A stretch of DNA of 64,000 bases from contig NC_065570.1 in the NCBI RefSeq assembly GCF_937616625.2, positions 24,328,046 through 24,392,045 on the forward strand. The letters are read 5' to 3'. Within the stretch, counting starts at the first letter, position 1, and each line of letters begins with the position of its first letter. The position numbers and the translations under genes were made by a program. The stretch comes from Mercurialis annua (lineage: Eukaryota > Streptophyta > Magnoliopsida > Malpighiales > Euphorbiaceae). The notes beneath the pieces are model-generated. The model was not told where the DNA came from. It was given only the letters and a program-made list of their open reading frames with translations, and did not search any database. This document shows positions 12,128 through 24,019 of this stretch, piece by piece.

Positions 12128-14552
12128 AATCATCCCTCAAAGTTGTTGTTCCGGTAAGCTTCTTTGATCCTTAAATTTCAGCTTTTACTTTCGAACGACA
12201 TTACGTAATTTTGATCGTTCTCCTCCGTTTCTGGATCGAAACTGATTTTGTTTGATCCCGGAGATTCTAGACTCGCGTACCTACGTTTCCCCATCTTGTT
12301 TTCGTTGAACGGTACGCTATCGATCTCGTTTCAATCGTCGTACGGTTTATCGTTTTGAGTTTGTTTTTCACTGTTCTTGGTTTTATATGTTTCTACCGTT
12401 GCTTTTCCTTTGTTTAATGCTATGGTATGAATGATTTATTGAGGGATTAGTTTGTTGTTAGGTTGTAAATAGCTGATTAGATTGATTTGGTAAGATAATT
12501 GCTTTCGATGATCGTCATCCTCCTCCGTCTTGCTTATTTCGTTTTCTTGATTTCTGGTGTTCATGATTTGACTGCCATCTCTGTTGATTTCATTGATATC
12601 ATTAGCATTAGGTATCATTTGGTTAAGTTTTGGTGTTGAATTATTAAGGATAAATGGAGTTATGGTTGAGAGTAATGGTGGCGGGGATGATTCTTTTTGA
12701 ATGAAGAAGAAGATGGCTTATTAGCCACTTTGACCATTAAATTGTTTTGTTTGAATTAATTAGATCCTTTAAGTTATTTCCATTTTGTTTCGATAATAAC
12801 TTTGATTTTAAATAGACAATTTGTATACGTTAAATTTTTATAACTTAAATTAATATATTTACTCGGGTAATTATATGTAATTTTAATTGTAATGTCAATT
12901 TGACTAAATTGCAGTTTAACCCCTAAAATTTCTAAAAGACTTATTCAAGTTAAGTTTTATATATTGGATAACTTTTGGATTTTTGATTGAATTATAAATT
13001 AGTAAATTGAGATCGAATAATTGATTTGATTTTGAAAATTAAAATGGCTAAGGTACATTTTAATCCCTAATTGGCTAAAGTACAGTTTAGTCCCGAATTG
13101 GCTAAAGTAAAGTTTAGCCCTAAACTCTTATAAACTTAAAATGGTTAGATTTTTGGGTAGTAACTTGGGTTACTTGAAATTTAAGTTATTGAGTTCTGCC
13201 TTTTAAATGGATTACTATTTTATCGAATTATTTTATAAATATAAACTCGGGTTTATATTTGATAAACGTTTGGAGTCGTGTTAGACTTGGGTCACCCGAC
13301 AAGTGAAGTTAGCTTGGTAGTTATTAGTAACTCGGCTAACTCACTATTTGAAAATTTATTATTATTTAAAGATTATTAAATAATATTTATAAGTTGGATT
13401 TTAAAGCAAGAACTCAATGGACTTGTATTAATTGGGCTTTACTACCTATTAGGTATTTTGTGTTGTTATGGATTGTTTAATTCCGACGTGTTACTTGTGC
13501 TAGTCCTATGTGGTGTCTAGTACTCTCTAGAGTCAGGGTCTGTTTTTAATAATTATTTTATTTGTCTAGACCCGTCTACTGTTCGTGCTTCAGAGGCGAA
13601 CCAGGATTAGTTGCTTACCGATTATCACGTGGATTAGCAAGCAGTGAGTTTGTACTTACTATTTACCGCTTTATTAATTAATTGTTATTTTAATATATAA
13701 ATATATATTGTACGTATATTTCGAACTGTTTTATCATTATGGCTTCTAGTTGGAACATGCTACCTAATGGGCATCATTAGGACTGCGTGCGCACCGGTAT
13801 TGATCTAGATAAGGTATGTGGAAATGTGGTGGTAACTCGGTGTGAGCATAGCTCTCGGGACCAGTAGAGTAACTCGGTGTAGCTCAGCTCTCGGGACTCT
13901 GGTTATGAATTAACAGTGGTCGGTGGTAACTCGGTGTAGCTCAGCTCTTGGGACCAGGCCAAATGGATTATGGTTATATTAGTATTGTGGATTAGGGTTC
14001 CAACTATTAAACGTAATGCTATCATAAATGTTTTAAACGGTTTTAAATGTTTTCCACTTGATAAATGTAAATAGTGGTATAAACTCATCTCAGTATATCT
14101 GACCCCGTTGTTTTCCCAATTTTTCCCAGGGTTATGATTTGAGAGAGTCGGCTGATCTCCGATTCTTTACTTTCCTAGGAGGTTCCATTTATTTTACTAA
14201 AGTTATTAAACTGTTTTATTCTTAGACCGCAGTAGTAACTAGAAGTCATTATTATATTCTAGTTGTCTGTCGGATAGGTTTGACTCGATATATTGCTATG
14301 GCATGTTATACTGTTATTCTAATTTATTTATATATAAGCCATCTTATAGACTCGTAGTTGTACGAGTATTTATTAAATTATGTTGAATATTATGAACTGC
14401 TAGAACTAGGCTGAAGTCTCGGTTGCCCCCGAGCATTGGTTTTCTTGCAAGTTTATCTTATTGTTGTTTATCCGCAAGGCTAGCTACGGGTTTTGGTACA
14501 ACCATACCCATACCCTAGCGTCGGTCGCGATTCATGAAAATGGGTCGTGACA
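12128..14552 (+). repeat. 3' LTR, 5'-truncated
   Basis: This matches the 5' LTR from AATCATCCCTCAAAG (5101) to the terminal GTGACA, and lacks LTR positions 1-497, including the palindrome cluster and promoter-like region. The deletion is internal because the polypurine tract survives just upstream. It carries the three ~28-bp repeats (13833-13955) and the leader splice-donor-like site near 12153. A short extra copy of the CTAAAGTACAGTTTAGTCCC repeat near 13040-13115 distinguishes it from the 5' LTR. Confidence 0.92.
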
Positions 14553-14557
14553 GTAAA
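14553..14557. repeat. target site duplication GTAAA, right copy
   Basis: GTAAA directly after the LTR terminus CA matches 4599-4603. The satellite continues as GTTTGGCTTAAATTGC. Confidence 0.93.
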
Positions 14558-15000
14558 GGTTTGGCTTAAATTGCTAAAAAGGTGAAACACTTGGATTTGT
14601 TTCGAAACATTTGTAAACGTTTGGCTTAAATTGCTAAAAACGTGAAACGCTTGGATTTTCTTTGTAACGTTTGTAAATGTTTGGCATAAATTGCTAAAAA
14701 GGGGGAACTTTTGGATTTGTTTCGTAACGTGTGTAAACGTTTGGCATAAATCGCTAAAAAGGTGAAATATTTGGATTTGTTTCGTAACGTTTTAAACGTT
14801 TTGCTTAAATCACTAAAATGGGGAAACGTTTGGATTTGTTTCGTAACGATTGTAAACGTTCGGCTTAAACTGCTAAAAAGGTGAAACGTTTGGTTTTGTT
14901 TCGTAACGTTTGTAAACGTTCGGCTTATATCCATAAAAAGGTGAAACGTTTGGATTTGTTTCGTAACGTTTGTAAACGTTTGGCTTAAATTGCTAAAAAG

Positions 15001-15375
15001 GTGAAACTCTTGGATTTGTTTTGTAACACTTGTAAACATTTGGCTTAAAGTCCTAAAAAGGTTAAACGCTTGAATTTGTTTCGGAACGTTTGACTTAAAT
15101 TGCTATAAAGATGAAACGCTTGGATTTATTTCTTAACGTTTGTAAACATGTGGCTTAAATTATTGTTTCGTAATGTTTGTAAACGTTTGGCTTAAATTGC
15201 CAAAAAGGTGAAACTCTTGGATTTGTTTTGTAACGCTTGTAAACATTTGGCTTAAAGTCCTAAAAAGGTTAAACGCTTGAATTTGTTTCGGAACGTTTGA
15301 CTTAAATTGCTATAAAGATGAAACGCTTGGATTTGTTTCTTAACGTTTGTAAACATGTGGCTTAAATTGTTAAAA
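15001..15375 (+). repeat. local 207-bp tandem duplication of variant units
   Basis: The rare variants AAAGTCCTAAAAAGG, TTTCGGAACGTTTGACTT and GCTATAAAGATGAAACGC occur in the same order at about 15046-15115 and 15253-15322, offset by 207 bp. This marks a recent duplication of roughly three and a half units. Confidence 0.8.
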
Positions 15376-18300
15376 AGTGAAACGCTTGTAAACGTTTGGT
15401 TTTGTTTCGTAACGTTTGTAAACGTTTGGCATAAATCGCTAAAAAGGCGAAACATTTGGATTCGTTTCGGAACGTTTGTAAACGTTTGTCTAAGATTGCA
15501 AAAAGGCGAAATGTTTGGATTTATTTCGTAACGTTTGTAAATGTTTGGCTCTATTCGCTTAAAAGGTGAAATGTTTGAATTTGGTTCGCAATGTTTGGTT
15601 TTCTTTCGTAACGTTTGTAAACGTTCGTCTTATATCACTAAAAAGGTGAAACGTTTGGATTTGTTTTGTAACGTTTGTAAACGTTTGACATACATTGCTA
15701 AAAAGGTGAAACGCTTGGATTTGTTTTGTATCGTTTGTAAACTTTTGGCTTAATCTCCTAAAAAGGTTAAACGCTTGAATTTGTTTCGGAACGTTTGGCT
15801 TATATTGCTAAAAAGCGGAAACGCTTGGATTTGTTTCGTAGCATTTGTAAACATTTGGCTTAAATTGCCAAAAAGATGAAACGCTTGGATTTGTTTCATA
15901 ACGTTTTAAACGTTTGGTTTTGTTTCGTAACGTTTGTAAACGTTTGGCATAAATCGCTAAAAAGGCGAAACATTTGGCTTAGATTGCAAAAAAGGCGAAA
16001 TGTTTGGATTTGTTTCGTAACGTTTGTAAACGTTTGGCTTAAATCGCTTAAAAGGTAAAATGTTTGGATTTGTTTCGTAATGTTTGTAAACGTTTGGCTT
16101 AAATCGCTAAAAAGGTGAAACGTTTGAAATTTCGTAGCGTTTGTAAACGATTTGCTTAAATTGCTAAAAAGGTGAAACGCTCTGATTTGTTTCTTATAGT
16201 TTGTAAACATTTGGCTTAAATTGCGAAAAAGGGGAAACGTTTGGAATTGTTTCATAACGTTTTAAACGTTTTGTTTTGTTTCGTAACGTTTGTAAACGTT
16301 CGCCTTAAATCGCTAAAAATGTGAAACGTTGTATTTGTTTCGTAACGTTTGTAAACGTATGGCTTAAATTGCTAAAAAGGTGAAAGGTTTGGATTTGTTT
16401 CGTAATGTTTGTAATAGTTTGGCTTAAATTGCTAAAAAGGTGACACGTTTGGATTTGTTTCGTAACCTTTGTTAACGTTTGGCTTAAATCGCTAAAAAAG
16501 GGGAAACATATGGTTTTGTTTCATAACTTTTGTCAACGTTCGGCATAAATAACTAAAAAGATGAAACGTTTGGATTTGTTTCGTAACATTTGTAAACGTT
16601 TTGCCTAAATTGCTAAATAGGTAGAACGTTTGGATTTGTTTCGTAACCTTTGTAAACGTTTGGCTTAAATCGCTAAAAAGGTGAAACATTTGATTTTGTT
16701 TCCTAACGTTTGTAAACGTTTGGCTTTAATCGGTAAAAACGGGAAACGTTTGAATTTGTTTCGTAAAGTTTGTAAACCTTTGGCATAAATCGCTAAAAAG
16801 GTGAAACATTTTGATTTGTTTCGTAAAGTTTGTAAACGTTTGTCTTAAATCGTTAAAAAGGTGAAACGTTTCGATTTGTTTTCTAACCTTTGTAAATGAT
16901 TGGCTTAAATCACAAAAAAGATGAAACGTTTGGATTTGTTCCGAAACGTTTGAAAACGTTTGGCTTAAGTCGGAAAAAAGGTGAAACGTTTGGTTTTGTT
17001 TCATAACGTCTGTAAACGTTCTGCTTAAATCACTAAAAAGGTGAAACATTTGGATTTGTTTTGTAACGTTAGTAAATGTTTGGCTTAAATCGCTAAAAAG
17101 GTTAAACGTATAGATTTGTTTCGTAACGTTTGTAAACGTTTGGCTTAAATTGGTGAAAATATTGGACGCTTGGATTTGTTTCGTAACGTTTTAAACGTTT
17201 GGTTTAAATCGCTAAAAAGGGGAAATGTTTGGATTTGTTTCGTAACGTTTTAAACGTTTGTCTTAAATCGCTAAAATGGGGAAACGTTTGGATTTGTTTC
17301 GAAACGTTTGTAAACGTTTGGTTTAAATTGCTCAAAAGGTGAAACGCTTGGATTTGTTTCGTAACATTTGTAAACGTTTGTCTTAAATTGCTAAAAAGGT
17401 GAAATGCTTGGTTTTGTTTCGTAGCGTTTGTAAAGGTTTGGCTTAAATTGCTAAAAATATGAAACGTTTGGATTTATTTTGTAACGTTTTAAACGTTTGG
17501 TTTGGTTTCATAGAGTTTGTAAATATTTGGCTTAAATCGCTAAAAAGGTGAAACGTTTTGATTTGTTTCATAACTTTTGTAAACGTTTGGTTTGGTTTCA
17601 TAGAGTTTGTAAATGTTTGGCTTAAATCGCTAAAAAGGTGAAACGTTTTGATTTGTTTCATAACTTTTGTAAACGTTTGGCTTAAATTGCTAAAAAGGCA
17701 AACGTTTAGATTTGCTTCGTAACATTTGTAAACATTTGGCTTAAATTGCTAAAAAGGCGAAACATTCGGATTTTTTTCGTAATATTTTGTCAACGTTTGG
17801 CTTAAATCACTAAAAAGGTGAAACACTTGGATTTGTTTCGTAATGTTTGTAAATAATTGACTTCAATCTCTAAAAAGGTGAAACGCTTGGATTTGTTTCG
17901 TAACGTTTGTAAACGTTTGACTTCAATCGCTAAAAAGGTGAAACGCTTGGATTTGTTTCGTAACGTTTGTAAACGTTTGGCTTAAATCGCTAAAAAGGTG
18001 AAACTCTTGGATTTGTTTCGTAACGTTTGTAAACCTTTTGCTTAAATCTCTAAAAAGGTGAAACGTTTGGATTTGTTTCGTAATGTTTGTAAATGTTTGG
18101 CTTAAATGTCTAAAAAGGGGAAACGTTTGGATTTGTTTCGTAACGTTTGTAAACGTGGGGCTTAAATCGCTAAAAAGGTGAAACAGTTGGATTTGTTTCG
18201 TAACTTTTTTTAATATTTTAATTTGTTTCGAAACGTTTGGATTTGTTTCGTAACATTTGTAAATGTTTAGCTTCAATCACTAAAAAGGTGAAACGTTTGG

Positions 18301-21300
18301 ATTTGTTTCGAAACATTTGTAAACAATTGGCTTAAATTGCTAAAAAGATGAAATGTTTGGATTTGTTTCGTATCGTTTGTAAATGTTTGGCTTAAATTGT
18401 TAAAAACATGAAACATTTGGTTTTGTTTCGTAACGTTTGTAAACGTTCGGCTTAAATCGCTAAAAAGGTGAAACGTTTGGTTTTGTTTCATAACCTTTGT
18501 TAACGTTTGGCTTAAATCGCTAAAAAGGTGAAACATTTGGATTTGTTTCGTAACGTTTGTAAACGTTTTGCCTAAATTGCTAAAAAGGTGACACTTTTGG
18601 ATTTGTTCCGTAACCATTGTAAACATTTGGCTTAAATCGCTAAAAAGGGGAAACATTTGGATTTATTTCGTAACGTTTAAACGTTTGTCTTAAATCACTA
18701 AAATGGGGGAACTTTTGGATTTCTTTTGTAACGTTTGTAAACTTTTGGCTTAAATCGCTAAAAAGGAGAAACGTTTGGATTTGTTTCGTAACATTTGTAA
18801 ACGTTTTGCTTCAATTGCTACAAAGGTGACATGTTTGGATTTGTTTCGCAACCTTTGTAAACGTTTGGCTTAAATTGCTAAAAAGGTGAAACATTTTTAT
18901 TTGTTTCGTAACGTTTGTAAACGTTTTGCCTAAATTGCTAAAAAGGTGACACTTTTGGATTTGTTTCGTAACCATTGTAAACGTTTGGCTTAAATCGCTA
19001 AAAAGGTGAAACGTTTGGATTAATTTCGTAACGTTTAAACGTTTGGCTTAAATCACTAAAATGGGGGAACTTTTGGATTTCTTTTATAACGTTTGTAAAC
19101 TTTTGGCTTAAATCGCTAAAAAGGAGAAACGTTTGGATTTGTTTCGTAACATTTGTAAACGTATTGCTTAAATTGCTAAAAAGGTGAAACGTTTGGATTT
19201 GTTTCGTAACGTTTGTAAACGTTTGGCTTAAATCGGTAAAAAGGCGAAACGTTTGGATTTGTTTCGTAAAGTTTGTAAACCCTTAGCATAAATCGCTAAA
19301 AAGGTGAAACGTTTGGATTTGTTTCGTAACGTTTGAAAATGTTTGGCTTTAATCGCTAAAAAGGTGAAACGTTTGGTTTTGTTTCGTAACATTTTGTAAA
19401 CGTTTGCCTTAAATCGCTAAAAAGGTGAAAAGTTTGGAATTGTTTCGTACTGTTTGTAAATGTTTGGCTAATATCGCTATAAAGGTAAAACATTTGGATT
19501 TGTTTTGTAACGTTTGTAAATGTTTGGCTTATATCGCTAAAAAGGCGAAACGTTTGGATTTGTTTCTTAACGTTTGTACACGTTTGGCTTAAATCGCTAA
19601 AAAGGTGAAACGTTTCGATTTGATTCGTAACGTTTGTAAATGTTTGGCTTAAATTGCTAAAAGGTGAAAACTCTTGGATTTGTTTCGAAACGTTTGTAAA
19701 CGTTTTGTCTAAATTGCTAAAAAGGTTAAACGCTTGGATTTGTTTCGTAACGTTTGTTAACGTTTGGCTTTAATTGCTAAAACGGTGAAACATTTGGATT
19801 TGTTTCCTAACCTATGTAAACGTTTGGCTTAAATCACTAAAAAGGGAAAAGCTTGGATTTTTTTCGTAACGTTTGTAAACGTTTGGCTTTAATCGCTAAA
19901 AAGGGGAAACGTTTTGATTTTCTTCGTAACGTTTGTAAACATTTGGCATAAATCGCTAAAAAGCTGAAACATTTGGATTTGTTTCGTAACGTTTGTAAAC
20001 CTTTGGCATAAATCGCTAAAAAGGGGAAACATTTATATTTGTTTCGTAACGTTTGGCATAAATCGCTAAAAAGGTGAAATATTTGGATTTGTTTCGTAAC
20101 ATTTTAAACCTTTTGCTTAAATCGCTAAAATGGGAAAACGTTTTGATTTGTTTTGTAACGTTTGTAAACGTTCGACTTAAATTGTTAAAAAGGTGAATCG
20201 TTTTGATTTGTTTCCAAACGTTTGTAAACATTTGGCTTAAATCGCTAAAAAGTTGAAACGTTTGGTTTTATTTCATAACCTTTGTAAACGTTTTGCCTAA
20301 ATTGCTAAATAGGTGACACGTTTGGATTTGTTTCGTAACCATTGTAAACGTTTGGCTTAAATCGCTAAAAAGGTGAAACATTTGTATCTGTTTCGTAACG
20401 TTTGTAAACGTTTGGCTTAAATCGCAAAAAAAGGTGAAACGTTTGGATTTATTTCGTAACGTTTTAAACGTTTGGCTTAAATCACTAAAATGGGGGAACT
20501 TTTGGATTTATTTTGTAATGTTTGTAAACGTTTGGCTTAAATCGCTAAAAAGGAGAAACGTTTGGATTTGTTTTGTAACGTTTGTAAACGTTTTCCTTAA
20601 ATTGCTAAAAAAGTGACACGTTTGGATTTGTTTCGCAACCTTTGTAAACGTTTGGCTTAAATCGCTAAAAAGGTGAAACGTTTGGATTTGTTTTGTAACG
20701 TTTGTAAACGTATGGCTTAAATAGCCAAAAGGGTGAAACGTTTGGTTTTATTTCGTAGCGTTTGTAAACGTCTGGCTTAAATCGCTAAAAAAATAAAACG
20801 TTTGGATTTGTTTCGTAACGTTTGAAAACGTTTGGATTTAATAGCTAAAAAGGTGAAACGTTTGGTTTTGTTTCGTAACGTTTTGTAAACGTTTGCCTTA
20901 AATCGCTAAAAAGGTGAAAAGTTTGGAATTGTATCTTACTGTTTGTAAATGTTTGGCTAAAATCGCTATAAAGGTGAAACATTTGGATTTGTTTTGTAAC
21001 ATTTGTAAACGTTTGGCTTATATCGCTAAAAAGGCGAAACGTTTGGATTTGTTTCGTAACGTTTGTACACGTTTGGCTTAAATCGCTAAAAAGGTGAAAC
21101 GTTTGGATTTGATTCGTAATGTTTGTAAATGTTTGGCTTAAATTGCTAAAAAGGTGAAAACGCTTGGATTTGTTTCGAAACGTTTGTAAACGTTTTTCTT
21201 AAATTGCTAAAAAGGTGAAACGCTTGGATTTGTTTCGTAACGTTTGTTAACGTTTGGCTTTAATTGCTAAAATGGCGAAACATTTGGATTTGTTTCCTAA

Positions 21301-24019
21301 CCTATGTAAACGTTTGGCTTAAATCACTAAAAAGGTGAAAAGTTTGGATTTGTTTCTTAACGTTTGTAAACGTTTGGCTTCAATCGCTAAAAAGGTGAAG
21401 CGTTTGGATTTTCTTCGTAACGTGTGTAAACGTTTGGCATAAATCGCTAAAAAGGTGAAATATTTGTATTTGTTTCGTAACGTTTTAAATGTTTTGCTTA
21501 AATCGCTAAAATGGGGAAACGTTTGGATTTGTTTTGTAACGTTTGTAAACGTTCGACTTAAATTGCTAAAAAGGTGAAACGTTTGGTTTTGTTTCGTAAC
21601 GTTTGTAAACGTTCGGCTTAAGTCGCTAAATTGGTGAAACGTTTGGATTTGTTTCGTAAAGTTTGTAAAAGTTTGGCTTAAATCGCAAAAAATGTGAAAC
21701 GCTGGGATTTGTTTCGTAACGTTTGTAAACGTTTTGCCTAAATTGCTAGAACGGTTACACTTTTGGATTTGTTTCGTAACCATTGTAAACGTTTGGCTTA
21801 AATCTCTAAAAAGGTGAAACATTTGTATTTGTTTCGTAACGTTTGTAAACGTTTGGCTTAAATCGCAAAAAAGGTGAAACGTTTGCATTTATTTCGTAAC
21901 GTTTTCAACGTTTGGCTTAAATCACTAAAATGGGGGAACTTTTGGATTTATTTTTGTAACGTTTGTAAACGTTTGGCTTAAATCGCTAAAAAGGAGAAAC
22001 GTTTGGATTTGTTTCGTAACGTTTGTAAACGTATTGCTTAAATTGCTAAAAAGGTGACACGTTTAGATTTGTTTGGTAACCTTTGTAAACGTTTGTCTTA
22101 AATCGCTAAAAAGGTGAAACGTTTGGATTTGTTTTGTAACATTTGTAAACGTATGGCTTAAATCGCTAAAAAGGTGAAACGTTTGGTTTTGTTTCGTAGC
22201 ATTTGTAAACGTCTGGCTTAAATCGCTGAAAAGATGAAAAGTTTGGGTTTGTTTCGTAACGTTTGAAAACGTTTGGCTTTAATCGCTAAAAAGGTGAAAC
22301 GTTTGGTTTTGTTTCGTAACATTTTGTAAACGTTTGCCTTAAATCGCCAAAAAGGTGAAAAGTTCGGAATTGTTCCGTACTGTTTGTAAATGTTTGATTA
22401 AAATTGCTATAAAGGTGAAACATTTGGATTTGTTTTGTAACATTTGTAAACGTTTGGCTTATATCGCTAAAAAGGTGAAATGTATGGATTTGTTTCGTAA
22501 CGTTTGTACACGTTTGGCTTAAATCGCTAAAAAGGCGAAATGTTTGGATTTGTTTCATAACGTTTGTAAATGTTTGGCTTAAATTGCTAAAAAGGTGAAA
22601 ACGCTTGGATTTGTTTCGAAACAATTGTATACGTTTTGCTTAAATTGCTAAAAAGGTGAAACGCTTTAATTTGTTTCGTAACGTTTGTTAACGTTTGGCT
22701 TTAATTGCTAAAATGGTGAAACATTTGAATTTGTTTCCTAACTTATGTAAACGTTTGGCTTAACTCACTAAAAAGGTGAAAAGTTTGGATTTGTTTCGTA
22801 ACGTTTGTAAACGTTTGGCTTAAATCGCTAAAAAGGTGAAACGTTTGGATTTTCTTCGTAACGTTTGAAAACGTTTGGCATAAATCGCTAAAAAGGTGAA
22901 ACATTTGGATTTGTTTCGTAATGTTTATAACCTTTGGCATAAATCCCTAAAAAGGAGAAACGTTTATATTTGTTTTGTAACGTGTGTGAACGTTTGGCAT
23001 AAATCGCTTAAAAGGTGAAATATTTGGATTTGTTTCGTAACGTTTTAAACGTTTTGCTTAAATCGCTAAAATGGCGAAACGTTTGGATTTGTTTTGTAAC
23101 GTTTGTAAACGTTCAGCTTAAATTGCTAAAAAGGTGAAACGTTTGGTTTTATTTCGTAACGTTTGTAAACGTTCGGCTTATATCGCTAAAAAGGTGAAAC
23201 GTTTGGATTTGTTTCGTAAAGTTTGGCTTAAATTGCTAAAAATGTGAAACGCTTGGATTTTTTTTGTATCGTTTGTAAACATTTGGCTTAAATTCCTAAA
23301 AAGGTTAACGCTTGAATTTGTTTCGGAACGTTTGGCTTAAATTGCTTAAAAGGTGAAACGCTAGGATTTGTTTCGTAACGTTTGTAAACATTTGGCTTAA
23401 ATTGCTAAAAAAAGTGAAATGCTTGGTTTTATTTCGTAACATTGGTAAGGGTTTGGCTTAAATCGTTAAAAATGTTAAACGTTTGAATTTGTTTCGTAAC
23501 ATTTTAAACGTTTGGTTTTGTTTCGTAATGTTTGTAAATGTTTGACTTAAATCGCTAAAAAGGCGAAACATTTGGATTCATTTCGTATCGTTTGTAAACG
23601 TTTGGCTTAGATTGCAAAAAAGGCGAAATGTTTGGATTTGTTTCGTAACGTTTGTAAACGTTTGGCTTAAATCGCTAAAAAGGTGAAATGTTTGGATTTG
23701 TTTCGTAAAGTTTGTAAACGTTTGGTTTAAATCGCTAAAAAGGTGAAACGTTTAAATTTCGTAACATTTGTAAACGTTTGGCTTAAATTGCTAAAAAGGT
23801 GAAACGTTTGGATTTATTTCGTAACGTTTTATACGTTTAGTTTTGTTTCGTAACGTTTCTAAACATTCGGCTTAAATTGCTCAAAATGTGAAACATTTGT
23901 ATTTGTTTCGTAACGTTTGTAAATGTATGGCTAAATTGCTAAAAAGGTGAAACGTTTGAATGTGTTTTCTAACGTTTGTAAACGTTTGGCTTAAATTGCT
24001 AAAAAGGTATCACATTTGG

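Larger units (their letters stand above)
4604..14552 (+). mobile_element. coding-free LTR retrotransposon (LARD-like, Tekay-related)
   Basis: This 9.95-kb element runs from TG to CA and is bounded by GTAAA duplications. It has a 2.9-kb 5' LTR, an iMet-type primer site, a polypurine tract TTGGGGAGAA, and a 3' LTR that lacks its first ~497 bp. The interior carries no gag, protease, RT, RNase H or integrase. Its LTRs and the first ~330 bp after the primer site clearly resemble those of the gag-pol element at 32681-43749, so it is inferred to be a non-autonomous member of the same lineage mobilised in trans. Known: large coding-free LTR elements of this form are called LARDs in plants. Confidence 0.9.

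Noticed and set aside
21319..21888. 189-codon reverse-strand ORF, and dozens like it, with a 20-residue repeat (DLSQTFTNVTKQIQTF type)
   Set aside because: The 60-bp unit is divisible by three and one reverse frame has no stop in the consensus, so long ORFs arise automatically. They break at every indel, variants sit at CpGs and not at synonymous sites, and starts and stops are random.
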